From assembly GCA_003600225.1 (NCBI GenBank), contig QZFT01000026.1:1-64000 (forward strand): a stretch of 64,000 nt of DNA, given 5' to 3'. This document shows, one piece after another, positions 39,468-48,443 of the stretch; within the stretch, counting starts at the first letter, position 1, and every line of letters starts with the position of its first letter. The DNA comes from Pseudonocardiaceae bacterium YIM PH 21723 (GTDB lineage Bacteria; Actinomycetota; Actinomycetes; Mycobacteriales; Pseudonocardiaceae). The position numbers and the translations under genes were made by a program. The notes beneath the pieces were generated by a model, which worked only from the letters and a program-made list of their open reading frames with translations, did not search any database and was not told the origin of the DNA.

Positions 39468-40067
39468 ATGATCGCGGCACTCACCGGCATCGGCCTGTCC
39501 GCTGCGGCAGGCCTGAACGCCTATATCCCGCTGCTGCTCGTCGCCCTGCTGGCCCGATTCACTTCGGTGATCGATCTACCCCCAGATTACGCATGGCTGA
39601 GCAGTTGGTGGTCCATCGCTGTGGTCAGCGTCCTACTGCTGGCCGAGCTGATCCTGGACAAGGTCCCGGTGGTCGATTCGATCAACGACACCATCGCCAC
39701 CCTCATCCGGCCCGCGGTCGGCGGCCTGATCTTCGCGGCGACCACGGCCGCGCAGAAGGTGGACGAGTCGGACTGGATGCGCGAGCACTCCTGGGTCGGC
39801 ATCGCGGCGGGCGTGCTGGTGTCCGCGATCGTGCACGCGGGCAAGATGACCGCCCGGCCGGTGGTCAACACGGCCTCGGTCGGCGTCGGCGCGCCGGTGG
39901 TGTCCACGCTGGAGGACATCGGCTCGGTCGGCCTGAGCCTGATCGCGGTGTTCCTCCCGCTGCTGGTCATCGTGGCGGTCGGCCTGATGATCTGGGGATT
40001 CGTCGTGTTGTTCCGCCGGATACGGGGGATCAGGGAGCGGTTGCGGGCACGCTCGCAGCGGGCGTGA
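39468..40067 (+). CDS. DUF4126 membrane protein
   Basis: This 199-aa protein has about five hydrophobic segments (6-30, 45-60, 83-100, 122-138, 165-190), starting MIAALTGIGLSAAAGLNAYIPLLLV with the Asn/Gly-rich first helix of DUF4126. There is a strong SD (AGGAGC) before ATG 39468. Function is unknown. Its last 38 nt overlap the convergent terpene synthase gene, an unusually long convergent overlap. Confidence 0.82.
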   Translation: MIAALTGIGLSAAAGLNAYIPLLLVALLARFTSVIDLPPDYAWLSSWWSIAVVSVLLLAELILDKVPVVDSINDTIATLIRPAVGGLIFAATTAAQKVDESDWMREHSWVGIAAGVLVSAIVHAGKMTARPVVNTASVGVGAPVVSTLEDIGSVGLSLIAVFLPLLVIVAVGLMIWGFVVLFRRIRGIRERLRARSQRA

Positions 40068-40995
40068 TCTCGCTGGACGGCCGCGGGATCACCGGCCATT
40101 CCCGCTGGTAGCGGCCGGTACTGCGGTACCAGAGGCCGGCGCCGGCCAGCCAGCCGCGGAGCGCGGGGGCCAGGGGCTGTTGCCGGGTCGCCTGCTGGAA
40201 CTCGTCCAGGTGAGCCCGGGTCAGCCGGTGGGTCATGTTCACGGCGGCCTGGAGCGGGCAGCCGAAGAACTCGCGGATCACCGGCACGGCGTTGCTATGC
40301 CCCCGCTCCTGTTCCACCTCACGCTGGTAGGAGTGCAGGTCGCCCAGCAGCGCCGCCACATCGGCGAACGAGCCCAGCAGGGCTTCCGCCTCAGCCGGCA
40401 CGTCGATGCCGAGCAATGCCACGGTGAGGTCGGTGCCCGCGGTCCGCCGCACCATGTCCAGGTAGTCCGCCGGATCCGGAGGACAGCCACGCAGGTCGTT
40501 CGCCAGTTCCCACAGCATGCACTCGGCGAAGTCGTACACCGCCGCGGCGAACCGGGCCCGCCGGGCGCGGGGCAGGGCGGCGCGGGTACGCGGCCACAGC
40601 TCGGCCAGGCCCCGTTCGATCGGGTTCGCCGGCTGCGGCGCCGATCCGCCGTCCAGGGGCAGGAACTCGGCGAGCCGTTGCACGAACGCCTCGGCGCCCC
40701 GGAGATCGGCGGTGCGCTTGAACCGGGCCGCCACGTAGTCGTCCAGCGCCGTGGTCAGCACCCGCCAGAGCACGATCTCCAGCAACCGGCTCTCGCTCGC
40801 GTCCGGGTGGGTCAGTGCGGCGAACAACGCCAGGTCATCCTGCTGGAACGTCTCCGCCGACCACAGAGCAGGGTCGTCCAGCAGTCCCATGGCGGCCGCC
40901 CAGTTGCGGGCGTGGGTACGGGCAGAGGTCAGGTGCGCATTGGACCGGGGCTGCCACGGGAACTCGATTTCGGGAAGCACGACATGATCGCCCAT
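40030..40995 (-). CDS. Terpene synthase family protein with degenerate metal motifs
   Basis: This 321-aa class I terpene synthase-like protein has an Asp pair in LDDYVAARF (D85-D86, lacking further acidic residues), pyrophosphate-sensor Arg (MVRRTAG, about 183), an NSE-like segment GDLHSYQRE (218-226, with Gly replacing Asn/Asp) and the C-terminal RY pair in STGRYQ. The spacing of all four elements matches bacterial sesquiterpene synthases. Loss of the first NSE ligand and the short aspartate motif may mean altered metal binding or a non-catalytic role. No prenyltransferase or P450 is adjacent. Alternative: a terpene-synthase-fold protein with another function. Confidence 0.7.
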   Translation of the reverse strand: MGDHVVLPEIEFPWQPRSNAHLTSARTHARNWAAAMGLLDDPALWSAETFQQDDLALFAALTHPDASESRLLEIVLWRVLTTALDDYVAARFKRTADLRGAEAFVQRLAEFLPLDGGSAPQPANPIERGLAELWPRTRAALPRARRARFAAAVYDFAECMLWELANDLRGCPPDPADYLDMVRRTAGTDLTVALLGIDVPAEAEALLGSFADVAALLGDLHSYQREVEQERGHSNAVPVIREFFGCPLQAAVNMTHRLTRAHLDEFQQATRQQPLAPALRGWLAGAGLWYRSTGRYQREWPVIPRPSSEITPAASVPATAP

Positions 40996-41065
40996 GACCT
41001 AGTCGTGCCAGACCCCGGTGCCCGAGCACAACCACATTCACCTTTTCGATCTGTTTCCCATTGTC

Positions 41066-41108
41066 CCGGAGCCGGGGGGGTCCGGGTTCCGGACCCCCCC
41101 GACTCCGG
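41066..41108 (-). terminator. GC-rich terminator hairpin
   Basis: 20-bp arms (41066-41085 and 41089-41108) with one mismatch and a 3-nt loop lie just after the stop of the gene at 41116-41955. No U-run follows, but the stem is very stable. Confidence 0.6.
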
Positions 41109-41115
41109 AGCGGAG

Positions 41116-41955
41116 TCAGAGCGCGAGGCGGTAGACCTGCCAGCGGTCGGAGATCTCCAGGCCCGCCTTCTCGGCCGCGGCCCGGACGAGGTCGTCGTCC
41201 AGTTCCCGGATGGCCAGCGAGCTCACATCCGGGTGGGTGGAGCGCAGCTCGGCGACCAGCGTGGCGATGGCGGACGCCAGCTCGGCCGGGTCCAGGTCCT
41301 CGTCGTGGATGACCTCTTCGACCAGCGCCTCGTTGTCGATGATCGCCGAGGTCAGCTGCGCGACGATCGAGCCGTCGGCGTGCACCAGGTCGACCGAGAC
41401 GGCCAGCACCCGCTCGTCGGCTTCCAGGACGGCCACGCTGTCGGTGGAGGCCACCGCGTTCACCTCGGGCAGCCCGGCGGGCGCCTGGTAACCGGCCAGG
41501 TCCGCGGGGGACCAGTGGCGGCCGATCTCCTCGTGCACCAGCGCGCCGATGGCGTCGGCGACCTTGGCGTCCAGGTCGACCTCGGTGTCCGCCCAGGTCA
41601 CAGCCTGGTGACCCTCGGCCTTGGCGTGCTCGGCGGCGGCCTTGATCAGTGCGCTGAGGGTGGCGATCTCCGCCTCGGTGCCCGGCTCGCCGAGTGCCCG
41701 GCCGGTGCGCAGCCGCTCGACCTCTCGCGAGGTCAGGATCCACTGCAGGATCGGGTTCGGCTCGTCCTCCACGGGGAACAGCAGCTCGGCCCAGCCCAGC
41801 AGGGCGCCGTCCTGCCGGGCGATGGCGGTCGCCACCACGGGACGATCCTCGATCTCACCCTCGGGCGACCACTGCTCGTCGATGGCGGCGAACAGCTCGC
41901 CGATCAACCGGTCCTCGACCTGCGGATCCCGATCGATCTCGACAGTTACGTTCAC
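41116..41955 (-). CDS. Conserved-looking hypothetical protein, possibly GNAT-like
   Basis: This 279-aa soluble acidic protein starts at GTG 41955 with SD AAAGGA. GALLGWAELLFPVEDEPNPILQWILTSREVERLRTGRALGEPGTEAEIATLSALIKAAAEHAKAEG resembles the strand-helix layout of an acetyltransferase domain, and a similar half follows, but no CoA-loop motif is convincing. I do not recognise the family. It lies downstream of PAC2 in the same direction, separated by a hairpin repeat. Confidence 0.6.
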   Translation of the reverse strand: MNVTVEIDRDPQVEDRLIGELFAAIDEQWSPEGEIEDRPVVATAIARQDGALLGWAELLFPVEDEPNPILQWILTSREVERLRTGRALGEPGTEAEIATLSALIKAAAEHAKAEGHQAVTWADTEVDLDAKVADAIGALVHEEIGRHWSPADLAGYQAPAGLPEVNAVASTDSVAVLEADERVLAVSVDLVHADGSIVAQLTSAIIDNEALVEEVIHDEDLDPAELASAIATLVAELRSTHPDVSSLAIRELDDDLVRAAAEKAGLEISDRWQVYRLAL

Positions 41956-41977
41956 TGCTTTCCTTTCACTGGGTGCT

Positions 41978-42026
41978 CCGAAGTCGACGAGGTCCGGCAG
42001 AGAATGCCGGACCTCGTCAACTTCGG
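41978..42026. repeat. Dispersed hairpin element, copy 1
   Basis: 22-bp arms (41978-41999 and 42005-42026, one mismatch) with a 5-nt loop. The outer arm CCGAAGT-x-GACGA-x-GT-x-CG is shared with a second hairpin at 60092-60146. It lies between the PAC2 gene and the 41955 gene and may also terminate PAC2. Confidence 0.65.
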
Positions 42027-42037
42027 AACCGGAAAAC

Positions 42038-42988
42038 CTAGAGGTCGCGGCCGAGGTTGGGGCCCTTGCCGCCGCGGCCCTGGCCACGCCTGCGCAGGTA
42101 TCGCTCGAACTCGGCGGCGATCGAGTCACCGGAGGCCTCGGTCAGCTGGCTGCGATCCTGGTCGTCGCCACGCTCCTCCAGGGCCCGCACGTAGCTCGAG
42201 ACCTCTTCGTCCTCCTCGGCCATCTCGGTGACCGTGCGTTCCCACTCCTCGGCCTGCTCCGGCAGCGGTCCGAGTGGCACCTCGAGGTCGAGTACCTCCT
42301 CGACCCGGTGCAGCAACGCGAGGGTGGCCTTCGGGGCGGGCGGCTGCGACACGTAGTGCGGCACCGAGGCCCAGAACTGCACGGCCGGGATACCGGCCTG
42401 CACACAGGCGTCCTGGAACACTCCGACGATGCCGGTCGGGCCCTCGTACTGGGAGCGTTCCAGCCCGAACCGGGCTGCGGAGTCGGCGTCGTAGGCGCTG
42501 CCGGACACCGGAACCGGACGGGTGTGCGGAACGTCGGCCAGCAACGCACCCAGCGTGAACACCGTGGTCACGTTGAGCGCGTCCACGATCTCCAGCAGTT
42601 CCGCACAGAAGGCCCGCCACTGCATGTTGGGCTCGATACCGTGCAGCAGCACCACGTCCACATCGGAGCCCGGCGGACGGCACACCGACAACCGGGTGGT
42701 CGGCCACTCGATCCGGCGAGTGATGCCCTCCACCATGCGCACGGTGGGCCGGGTGACCTGGAAGTCGTAGTACGGGTCCGGGTCGATCTCCCAGAGGGGA
42801 GTGGCGTCCCAGGTGAGCTGCAGGTGCTCGATCGCAGTGCTGGCGGCGTCGCCGGCGTCGTTCCACCCCTCAAAAGCCGCGATCAATATGGGTTCGTTGA
42901 GCGTCGGCAGATCGATGGGGGATTCAGTTGTCCTAGGGCTGCTCAGGTCCTTGTCAGGGCCGTCGGCAGCTTGGTCGCGATCGGTCAC
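42038..42988 (-). CDS. PAC2 family protein (proteasome assembly chaperone-like)
   Basis: This 316-aa actinobacterial PAC2-fold protein has EPILIAAFEGWNDAGDAASTAIEHL at the N-terminus, central VDVVLLHGIEPNMQWRAFC and TVFTLGALLADVPHTRPVPV, and a Glu-rich tail ending KGPNLGRDL. Such proteins form assemblies and are found next to metH in actinomycetes. The GTG start is probably leaderless (TAGGCT 6 nt upstream). It is divergent from metH. Function in bacteria is not established. Confidence 0.88.
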   Translation of the reverse strand: MTDRDQAADGPDKDLSSPRTTESPIDLPTLNEPILIAAFEGWNDAGDAASTAIEHLQLTWDATPLWEIDPDPYYDFQVTRPTVRMVEGITRRIEWPTTRLSVCRPPGSDVDVVLLHGIEPNMQWRAFCAELLEIVDALNVTTVFTLGALLADVPHTRPVPVSGSAYDADSAARFGLERSQYEGPTGIVGVFQDACVQAGIPAVQFWASVPHYVSQPPAPKATLALLHRVEEVLDLEVPLGPLPEQAEEWERTVTEMAEEDEEVSSYVRALEERGDDQDRSQLTEASGDSIAAEFERYLRRRGQGRGGKGPNLGRDL

Positions 42989-43070
42989 CCCCCAAGCCTA
43001 CGACGCCGACATCACAGCGGTGCCCATGGGCTGTCCGACCGGCCACAACTTATTCTCTAGCATCCGGAAG

Positions 43071-43076
43071 TAGGCT
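43071..43076 (+). promoter_or_regulatory. metH -10 element, leaderless start
   Basis: TAGGCT lies 7 nt before the metH ATG (43084), with no SD. No cobalamin riboswitch fits in the 95-bp gap to the divergent PAC2 gene. Confidence 0.45.
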
Positions 43077-43083
43077 GTAGTAC

Positions 43084-46000
43084 ATGGGCGACACAGACTC
43101 CGTTTTCCTTCGTACCCTGGCTGACCGCGTGCTGGTGGCGGATGGCGGCATGGGCACCATGCTGCAGACATTCGACCTGACGCTGGACGACTTCGCCGGG
43201 CTTGAGGGCTGTAACGAGATTCTGAACGTCACCCGCCCCGACGTGGTGCGGGACATCCACCGGGGCTACCTGGAGGCCGGCGCCGACGCGGTGGAGACCA
43301 ACACCTTCGGCGCGAACTGGTCCAACCTCGGCGACTACGACATCGCCGACCGCATCCTCGAACTGGCCGAACTGGGTGCCCGGCTGGCCCGCGAGGCGGC
43401 CGACGAGTTCAGCGAACCTGGCCGTCCCCGGTTCGTGCTGGGCTCCATCGGACCCGGTACCAAGCTGCCGACCCTGGGGCACATCGACTTCGTCACGCTG
43501 CGCGATACCTACCAGGAGCAGACCAAGGGGCTGTTGCTCGGCGGCAGCGACGCGTTGATCGTGGAGACCCAGCAGGACCTGCTGGGCACCAAGGCCTCCA
43601 TCGTCGGTGCCAAGCGCGCCATGGCGGCCGAGGGCATCCACATCCCGATCATCGCCCAGGTCGCCGTGGAGACCACCGGCACCATGCTGCTGGGCAGCGA
43701 GATCGGTGCCGCGCTGACCGCGCTGGAACCCCTCGGTGTGGACATCATCGGCCTGAACTGCTCCACCGGCCCCGCCGAGATGAGCGAGCACCTGCGGCAC
43801 CTGGGCAAGCACTCCCGGATCCCGGTCTCGGTGATGCCCAACGCCGGCCTGCCCGAGCTGGGCCCGGACGGTGCGGTCTACCCGCTCAGCCCCGAGGAAC
43901 TCGTCGAGTGGCTGGTGGGGTTCGTGAAGAACCACGGCGTGCGGTTCGTGGGCGGTTGCTGCGGCACCACCCGGGAACACATCCGGCAGACCGCCGAGGC
44001 GATGTCCCAGCTCACGCCACAGATCCGGGAACCACTTGTGGAGCCGGGCGTGTCCTCGCTCTACCAGGCCGTGCCGTTCAAGCAGGACGCCTCGGTGCTG
44101 ATGATGGGTGAGCGCACCAATGCCAACGGCTCCAAGGCCTTCCGCGAGCGGATGCTGGACGAGCGCTGGGACGACTGCATCGAGATGGCCCGGGACCAGA
44201 CCCGGGACGGCGCGCACCTGATCGACCTGAACGTGGACTACGTCGGCCGCGACGGCGCCAAGGACATGGCGGAACTGGCGGGCAGGCTGGCCACCGCCTC
44301 CACCCTGCCGATCATGCTGGACTCCACCGAGCCCGCCGTGTTGCAGGCGGGCCTGGAGCGGCTCGGCGGCCGCTGCGTGGTCAACGCGGTGAACTACGAG
44401 GAGGGCGACGGCCCCGACTCCCGGTTCTACAAGATCATGAAGCACGTCCAGGAGCACGGCGCCGCAGTGGTCGCGCTGACCATCGACGAGGAGGGCCAGG
44501 CGCGGACCTGCGACTGGAAGGTGCGCATCGCGGTCCGGCTGATCGAGGACCTGACCACGAACTGGGGCATCCGGCTCGAGGACATCATCATCGACGCGCT
44601 GACCTTCCCGATCACCACCGGTCAGGAGGAGGTCCGCAAGGACGGCATCGAGACCATCGCGGCCATCCGGGAGATCAACCGGCTGTACCCGGGTATCCAG
44701 ACCACACTGGGCGTCTCGAACATCTCCTTCGGCGTCAACGCGGCCGCCCGTCAGGTGCTCAACTCGGTGTTCCTGCATGAATGCGTCGAGGCCGGCCTGA
44801 CCACCGCCATCGTGCACGCCTCCAAGATCCTGCCGATGGCCCGCATCCCGGACGAGCACCGCCAGGTGGCCCTCGACCTGGTCTACGACCGGCGCACCGA
44901 GGACTACGACCCGCTACAGCGGCTGATGGAGCTGTTCGAGGGCGCCACGCTGGCCTCCTCGAAGGCGTCCCGCGCCGAGGAGCTGGCGGCACTACCGCTG
45001 TTCGAGCGGCTGGCCCGGCGCATCGTGGACGGCGACAAGATCGGTCTGGAGGCCGATCTGGACGCGGGTATGCAGGAGAAGCCCGCGATGCAGATCATCA
45101 ACGAGACGCTGCTCGGCGGCATGCGCACGGTCGGTGAGCTGTTCGGCTCCGGCCAGATGCAGCTGCCGTTCGTCTTGCAGTCCGCCGAGGTGATGAAGAC
45201 CGCGGTGGCCTACCTGGAGCCGCACCTGGAGAAGGCCGACGACGACGGCAAGGGCCGGATCGTGCTGGCCACGGTCAAGGGCGACGTGCACGACATCGGC
45301 AAGAACCTGGTGGACATCATCCTGTCCAACAACGGCTACGAGGTGGTGAACATCGGCATCAAGCAGCCGATCAACACCATCCTGGAGGCCGCCGACGAGC
45401 ACAACGCCGACGTCATCGGCATGTCCGGCCTGCTGGTCAAGTCGACGGTGATCATGAAGGAGAACCTGGAGGAGATGAACTCCCGAGGGGTCTCCACCCG
45501 GTGGCCGGTGCTGCTCGGCGGCGCCGCGCTGACCAGGGCCTATGTCGAGAATGATCTGGCCGAGGTGTACCTGGGCCAGGTGAAGTACGCCCGGGACGCG
45601 TTCGAGGGCCTGCGGCTGATGGACGCGGTGATGGCGGCCAAGCGCGGTGAATCCCCGCTGATCGACCCGGAGGAGGAGCGTAAGACCGCCGAGCGCAAGG
45701 CCCGGCACGAGCGCTCCCGGCGGATCGCGGAGAAGCGCAAGGCGGAGGCGGAGCCGGTCGAGGTGTTCACCGGCCGCTCGGATGTCGCGGAGAACGTGCC
45801 GGTGCCGACCCCGCCGTTCTGGGGCAGCCGGGTGGTCAAGGGCATCTCGGTGGCCGAGTACTCGGCGCTGCTGGACGAACGCGCCACGTTCCTCGGGCAG
45901 TGGGGGCTGCGCGGCACCCGCGGCGACGAGGGCCCGTCCTACGAGGAGTTGGTGGAGACCGAAGGCCGCCCGCGACTGCGGTACTGGATGGAGAAGCTGG

Positions 46001-46635
46001 CCACCGACGGCGTCCTGCAGCACGCGGCCGGCGTTTACGGCTACTTCCCGTGCGTCAGCGACGGCCAGTCGGTGATCGTGCTGACCGAGCCCGACCCGGA
46101 CGCGCCGGAGCGGATGCGGTTCGACTTCCCGCGTCAGCAGCGCGACCGGCACCTGTGCCTGGCCGACTTCTTCCGGACGAGGGAGTACGCCAAGGAGACC
46201 GGGCAGGTGGACGTGATCCCGTTCCACCTGGTCACCATGGGGCAGCCGATCGCCGACTACGCCAACGAACTGTTCGCGGGCAACAACTACCGGGACTACC
46301 TGGAGGTGCACGGGCTCGGCGTGCAGCTGACCGAGGCGCTGGCCGAGTACTGGCACCGGCGGATCCGCGAGGAGCTCACCTGGAAGGACGGCGGAACGGT
46401 CGCGGCGGAGGACCCCTCGAACATCGAGGAGTTCTTCAAGCTCGGTTACCGGGGCGCCCGCTACTCGTTCGGCTACGGCGCCTGCCCGGAGCTGGAGGAC
46501 CGCGCGAAGATCATCGAGCTGCTGGAGCCGGAACGGATCGGGGTGAAGCTGTCCGAGGAGTTCCAGCTGCATCCGGAGCAGTCCACTGACGCGTTCATCG
46601 CACACCACCCCGAGGCGAAGTACTTCAACGTGTGA
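43084..46635 (+). CDS. metH: Cobalamin-dependent methionine synthase
   Basis: This 1183-aa four-module enzyme contains a homocysteine domain with zinc ligands C226 (LNCSTGP) and C292-C293 (VGGCCGTT); a pterin (methyl-THF) domain from about 335 (VLMMGERTNANGSKAF, later IDLNVDY and MLDST); a cap and B12 domain with DVHDIGKN (734-741, His736 ligating cobalt) and GMSGLLVKSTVIM; and a C-terminal reactivation (SAM) domain from about 900 (YGACPELEDRAKIIELL). It methylates homocysteine to methionine. The HAD gene follows after 81 bp. Confidence 0.97.
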   Translation: MGDTDSVFLRTLADRVLVADGGMGTMLQTFDLTLDDFAGLEGCNEILNVTRPDVVRDIHRGYLEAGADAVETNTFGANWSNLGDYDIADRILELAELGARLAREAADEFSEPGRPRFVLGSIGPGTKLPTLGHIDFVTLRDTYQEQTKGLLLGGSDALIVETQQDLLGTKASIVGAKRAMAAEGIHIPIIAQVAVETTGTMLLGSEIGAALTALEPLGVDIIGLNCSTGPAEMSEHLRHLGKHSRIPVSVMPNAGLPELGPDGAVYPLSPEELVEWLVGFVKNHGVRFVGGCCGTTREHIRQTAEAMSQLTPQIREPLVEPGVSSLYQAVPFKQDASVLMMGERTNANGSKAFRERMLDERWDDCIEMARDQTRDGAHLIDLNVDYVGRDGAKDMAELAGRLATASTLPIMLDSTEPAVLQAGLERLGGRCVVNAVNYEEGDGPDSRFYKIMKHVQEHGAAVVALTIDEEGQARTCDWKVRIAVRLIEDLTTNWGIRLEDIIIDALTFPITTGQEEVRKDGIETIAAIREINRLYPGIQTTLGVSNISFGVNAAARQVLNSVFLHECVEAGLTTAIVHASKILPMARIPDEHRQVALDLVYDRRTEDYDPLQRLMELFEGATLASSKASRAEELAALPLFERLARRIVDGDKIGLEADLDAGMQEKPAMQIINETLLGGMRTVGELFGSGQMQLPFVLQSAEVMKTAVAYLEPHLEKADDDGKGRIVLATVKGDVHDIGKNLVDIILSNNGYEVVNIGIKQPINTILEAADEHNADVIGMSGLLVKSTVIMKENLEEMNSRGVSTRWPVLLGGAALTRAYVENDLAEVYLGQVKYARDAFEGLRLMDAVMAAKRGESPLIDPEEERKTAERKARHERSRRIAEKRKAEAEPVEVFTGRSDVAENVPVPTPPFWGSRVVKGISVAEYSALLDERATFLGQWGLRGTRGDEGPSYEELVETEGRPRLRYWMEKLATDGVLQHAAGVYGYFPCVSDGQSVIVLTEPDPDAPERMRFDFPRQQRDRHLCLADFFRTREYAKETGQVDVIPFHLVTMGQPIADYANELFAGNNYRDYLEVHGLGVQLTEALAEYWHRRIREELTWKDGGTVAAEDPSNIEEFFKLGYRGARYSFGYGACPELEDRAKIIELLEPERIGVKLSEEFQLHPEQSTDAFIAHHPEAKYFNV

Positions 46636-46716
46636 GGTTGACCTGGCAGCTGGACGTCCCAGACGTCGTTCCCGCAGGATGGAATCGATCCAGAAACCTG
46701 AGTAGGGGAGCAGCGC

Positions 46717-47376
46717 GTGGGACGACCGGCAGCGGTCTTGTGGGACATGGATGGCACGCTGGTCGACTCGGAGAAGGTCTGGGACATCCCGTTGAACGAG
46801 CTGGCCGACCGGCTCGGCGGCACGTTGTCCCACGAGGCCCGGCAGGCGATGATCGGCTCCAACGCCGACCTCACGATGCGCCTGCTGTGGGATGACCTGG
46901 GCCTGGAACACGACGCCGACGAGATGCGCGCCGCCAACACCTGGGTGATGAAGCGGATGCTGGAGCTGTTCCGGGAGAACATCCCGTTCCGCCCCGGCGC
47001 CCCGGAGGCCCTGGCGATGATCCGGGACTCCGGCATCCCGGCCGCGCTGGTGACCAACACGCCCCGCGAGCTGACCGAGGCCGCCCTGGACTTCATCGGC
47101 CGCGACCACTTCCAGGTCTCCATCTGCGGCGACGAGGTCGCCAACCCCAAGCCACACCCGGAGCCGTACCTGAACGCCACCGGCCTGCTGGGTGTGGACC
47201 CGGCCGACTGCGTGGTCATCGAGGACTCGATCAACGGCGTCACCTCGGCCGTCGCCGCCGGCTGTCAGGTGCTGATCGTGCCCTGCGACCAGGATGTTCC
47301 GCCGGGGGAGCGTCGCCACTACCGCGACTCCCTGGCCGGCCTGTCGCCGGAGGATCTGGCAGCCTTGTTCGGGTGA
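46717..47376 (+). CDS. HAD family hydrolase (beta-PGM-like)
   Basis: This 219-aa HAD phosphatase has the nucleophile motif LWDMDGTLVDSE (Asp10/Asp12), motif II ALVTNTPRE, motif III Lys (GDEVANPKPHPEPY) and motif IV VVIEDSINGV, with a helical cap. GTG 46717 has SD GGGGAG. HAD genes of this kind commonly follow metH in actinomycetes. The substrate is unknown. Its stop overlaps the next start (GTGA). Confidence 0.9.
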   Translation: MGRPAAVLWDMDGTLVDSEKVWDIPLNELADRLGGTLSHEARQAMIGSNADLTMRLLWDDLGLEHDADEMRAANTWVMKRMLELFRENIPFRPGAPEALAMIRDSGIPAALVTNTPRELTEAALDFIGRDHFQVSICGDEVANPKPHPEPYLNATGLLGVDPADCVVIEDSINGVTSAVAAGCQVLIVPCDQDVPPGERRHYRDSLAGLSPEDLAALFG

Positions 47377-48317
47377 TGATGCCCGCGGAGACCGACCGGC
47401 ACGAGCGCACGTTCATGGCCTGGCCGGCCAGCAGGCGGATCTGGGGTTCCTACCTCAGGGACGTCCAGCAGGACATCGTGGAGCTGGCCCGGGTCATCGC
47501 CCGATTCGAACCGGTGGCTCTGCTGGCCGCCCCGGACCTGGCCGGCGAGGTAGGCAACCGCTGCGGCAACTCGGTCGAGGTGCTGCCGATTCCCACCGAT
47601 GATCTGTGGGCGCGGGACACCGCTCCGACCTTCCTGCGCACCGACCAGGGCATCGTCGGTCTGGACACCAACTTCAACGGCTGGGGTAACAAGCAGCGGC
47701 ACCCGCACGACGCGCTGCTGGCAACCCGCCTGCTGGCCCACCTGGGCATCCCGCGACTCCAGGCGCCGCTGGTCACCGAAGGCGGCAGCCTGGAGGTGGA
47801 CGGCGACGGCACCCTACTGATCACCGAGAGCTCGATCGTCAACCCGAATCGCAATCCGGGTAAGCCGCGTGACCAGGTGGAACGCGAGCTCAAGGCGATG
47901 CTGGGCGTGCACCGGGTCGTCTGGTTCCCCGGAGAGATCGGCGCCGACATCACCGATTTCCATGTCGACGGCCTGGCCCGGTTCACCGAGGACGGCCGGG
48001 TCCTGATCAACACACCGGCATCGTCCACGGACCTGGAGATCCTGCGCGCGAACGGATTCAGCACCGTCGAGCTACCGGAGCCGGACTGGGACAAGATCGG
48101 CGACCACGGCGACGACTTCCTGGCCTCCTACATCAACTATTACCTGGTCAACGACGCGGTGATCGCCCCGGCGTTCGGCGACCGCGCGGCGGACGAGTAC
48201 GCGGTCGCCGTGCTCAGCGATGCCTACCCCGGCCGGGCGGTCGTCCAGGTGCGGATCGACCACCTGGCCGAGGGTGGCGGTGGCATCCACTGCGCCACCC
48301 AGCAGCTACCCGCTTAG
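47373..48317 (+). CDS. Agmatine deiminase / peptidyl-arginine deiminase family enzyme
   Basis: This 314-aa protein has RTFMAWPASRRIWG, TDDLWARDTAP (Asp of the guanidinium site), DFHVDGLARF (catalytic His), and the Cys nucleophile in GGGGIHCATQQLP (about C307). It should hydrolyse agmatine to N-carbamoylputrescine and NH3. The start GTG 47373, coupled to HAD by a 4-nt overlap, could also be ATG 47376. Confidence 0.87.
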   Translation: MMMPAETDRHERTFMAWPASRRIWGSYLRDVQQDIVELARVIARFEPVALLAAPDLAGEVGNRCGNSVEVLPIPTDDLWARDTAPTFLRTDQGIVGLDTNFNGWGNKQRHPHDALLATRLLAHLGIPRLQAPLVTEGGSLEVDGDGTLLITESSIVNPNRNPGKPRDQVERELKAMLGVHRVVWFPGEIGADITDFHVDGLARFTEDGRVLINTPASSTDLEILRANGFSTVELPEPDWDKIGDHGDDFLASYINYYLVNDAVIAPAFGDRAADEYAVAVLSDAYPGRAVVQVRIDHLAEGGGGIHCATQQLPA

Positions 48318-48413
48318 CTGGTCCGATAGCGGATCAGTCGAAATGCACTGTCCCTCCGACACGGAATTCGCTAGGCGATTTCGCGAAGATTCACCCTACT
48401 TGTCCCGAGGGCC

Positions 48414-48432
48414 ATCCCCGGATTCCGGGGAT
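48414..48432. promoter_or_regulatory. Operator palindrome at the toxin-antitoxin promoter
   Basis: ATCCCCGG-N3-CCGGGGAT has perfect 8-bp arms and touches TACGTT (48432-48437), the likely -10, 6 nt before GTG 48444. This is where an autoregulating antitoxin would bind. Confidence 0.6.
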
Positions 48433-48443
48433 ACGTTGATCCG

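Noticed and set aside
40180-42231. 683-aa plus-strand ORF
   Set aside because: Overlaps the terpene synthase, the 41116 gene and the hairpins in antisense; no recognisable protein features.
42989-43083. Cobalamin riboswitch upstream of metH
   Set aside because: The gap is only 95 bp, contains no B12-box-like sequence, and the -10 lies next to the start codon.
43057-47319. 600- and 775-aa minus-strand ORFs opposite metH and the HAD gene
   Set aside because: Antisense to clearly conserved genes; low-complexity translation typical of high-GC shadow frames.
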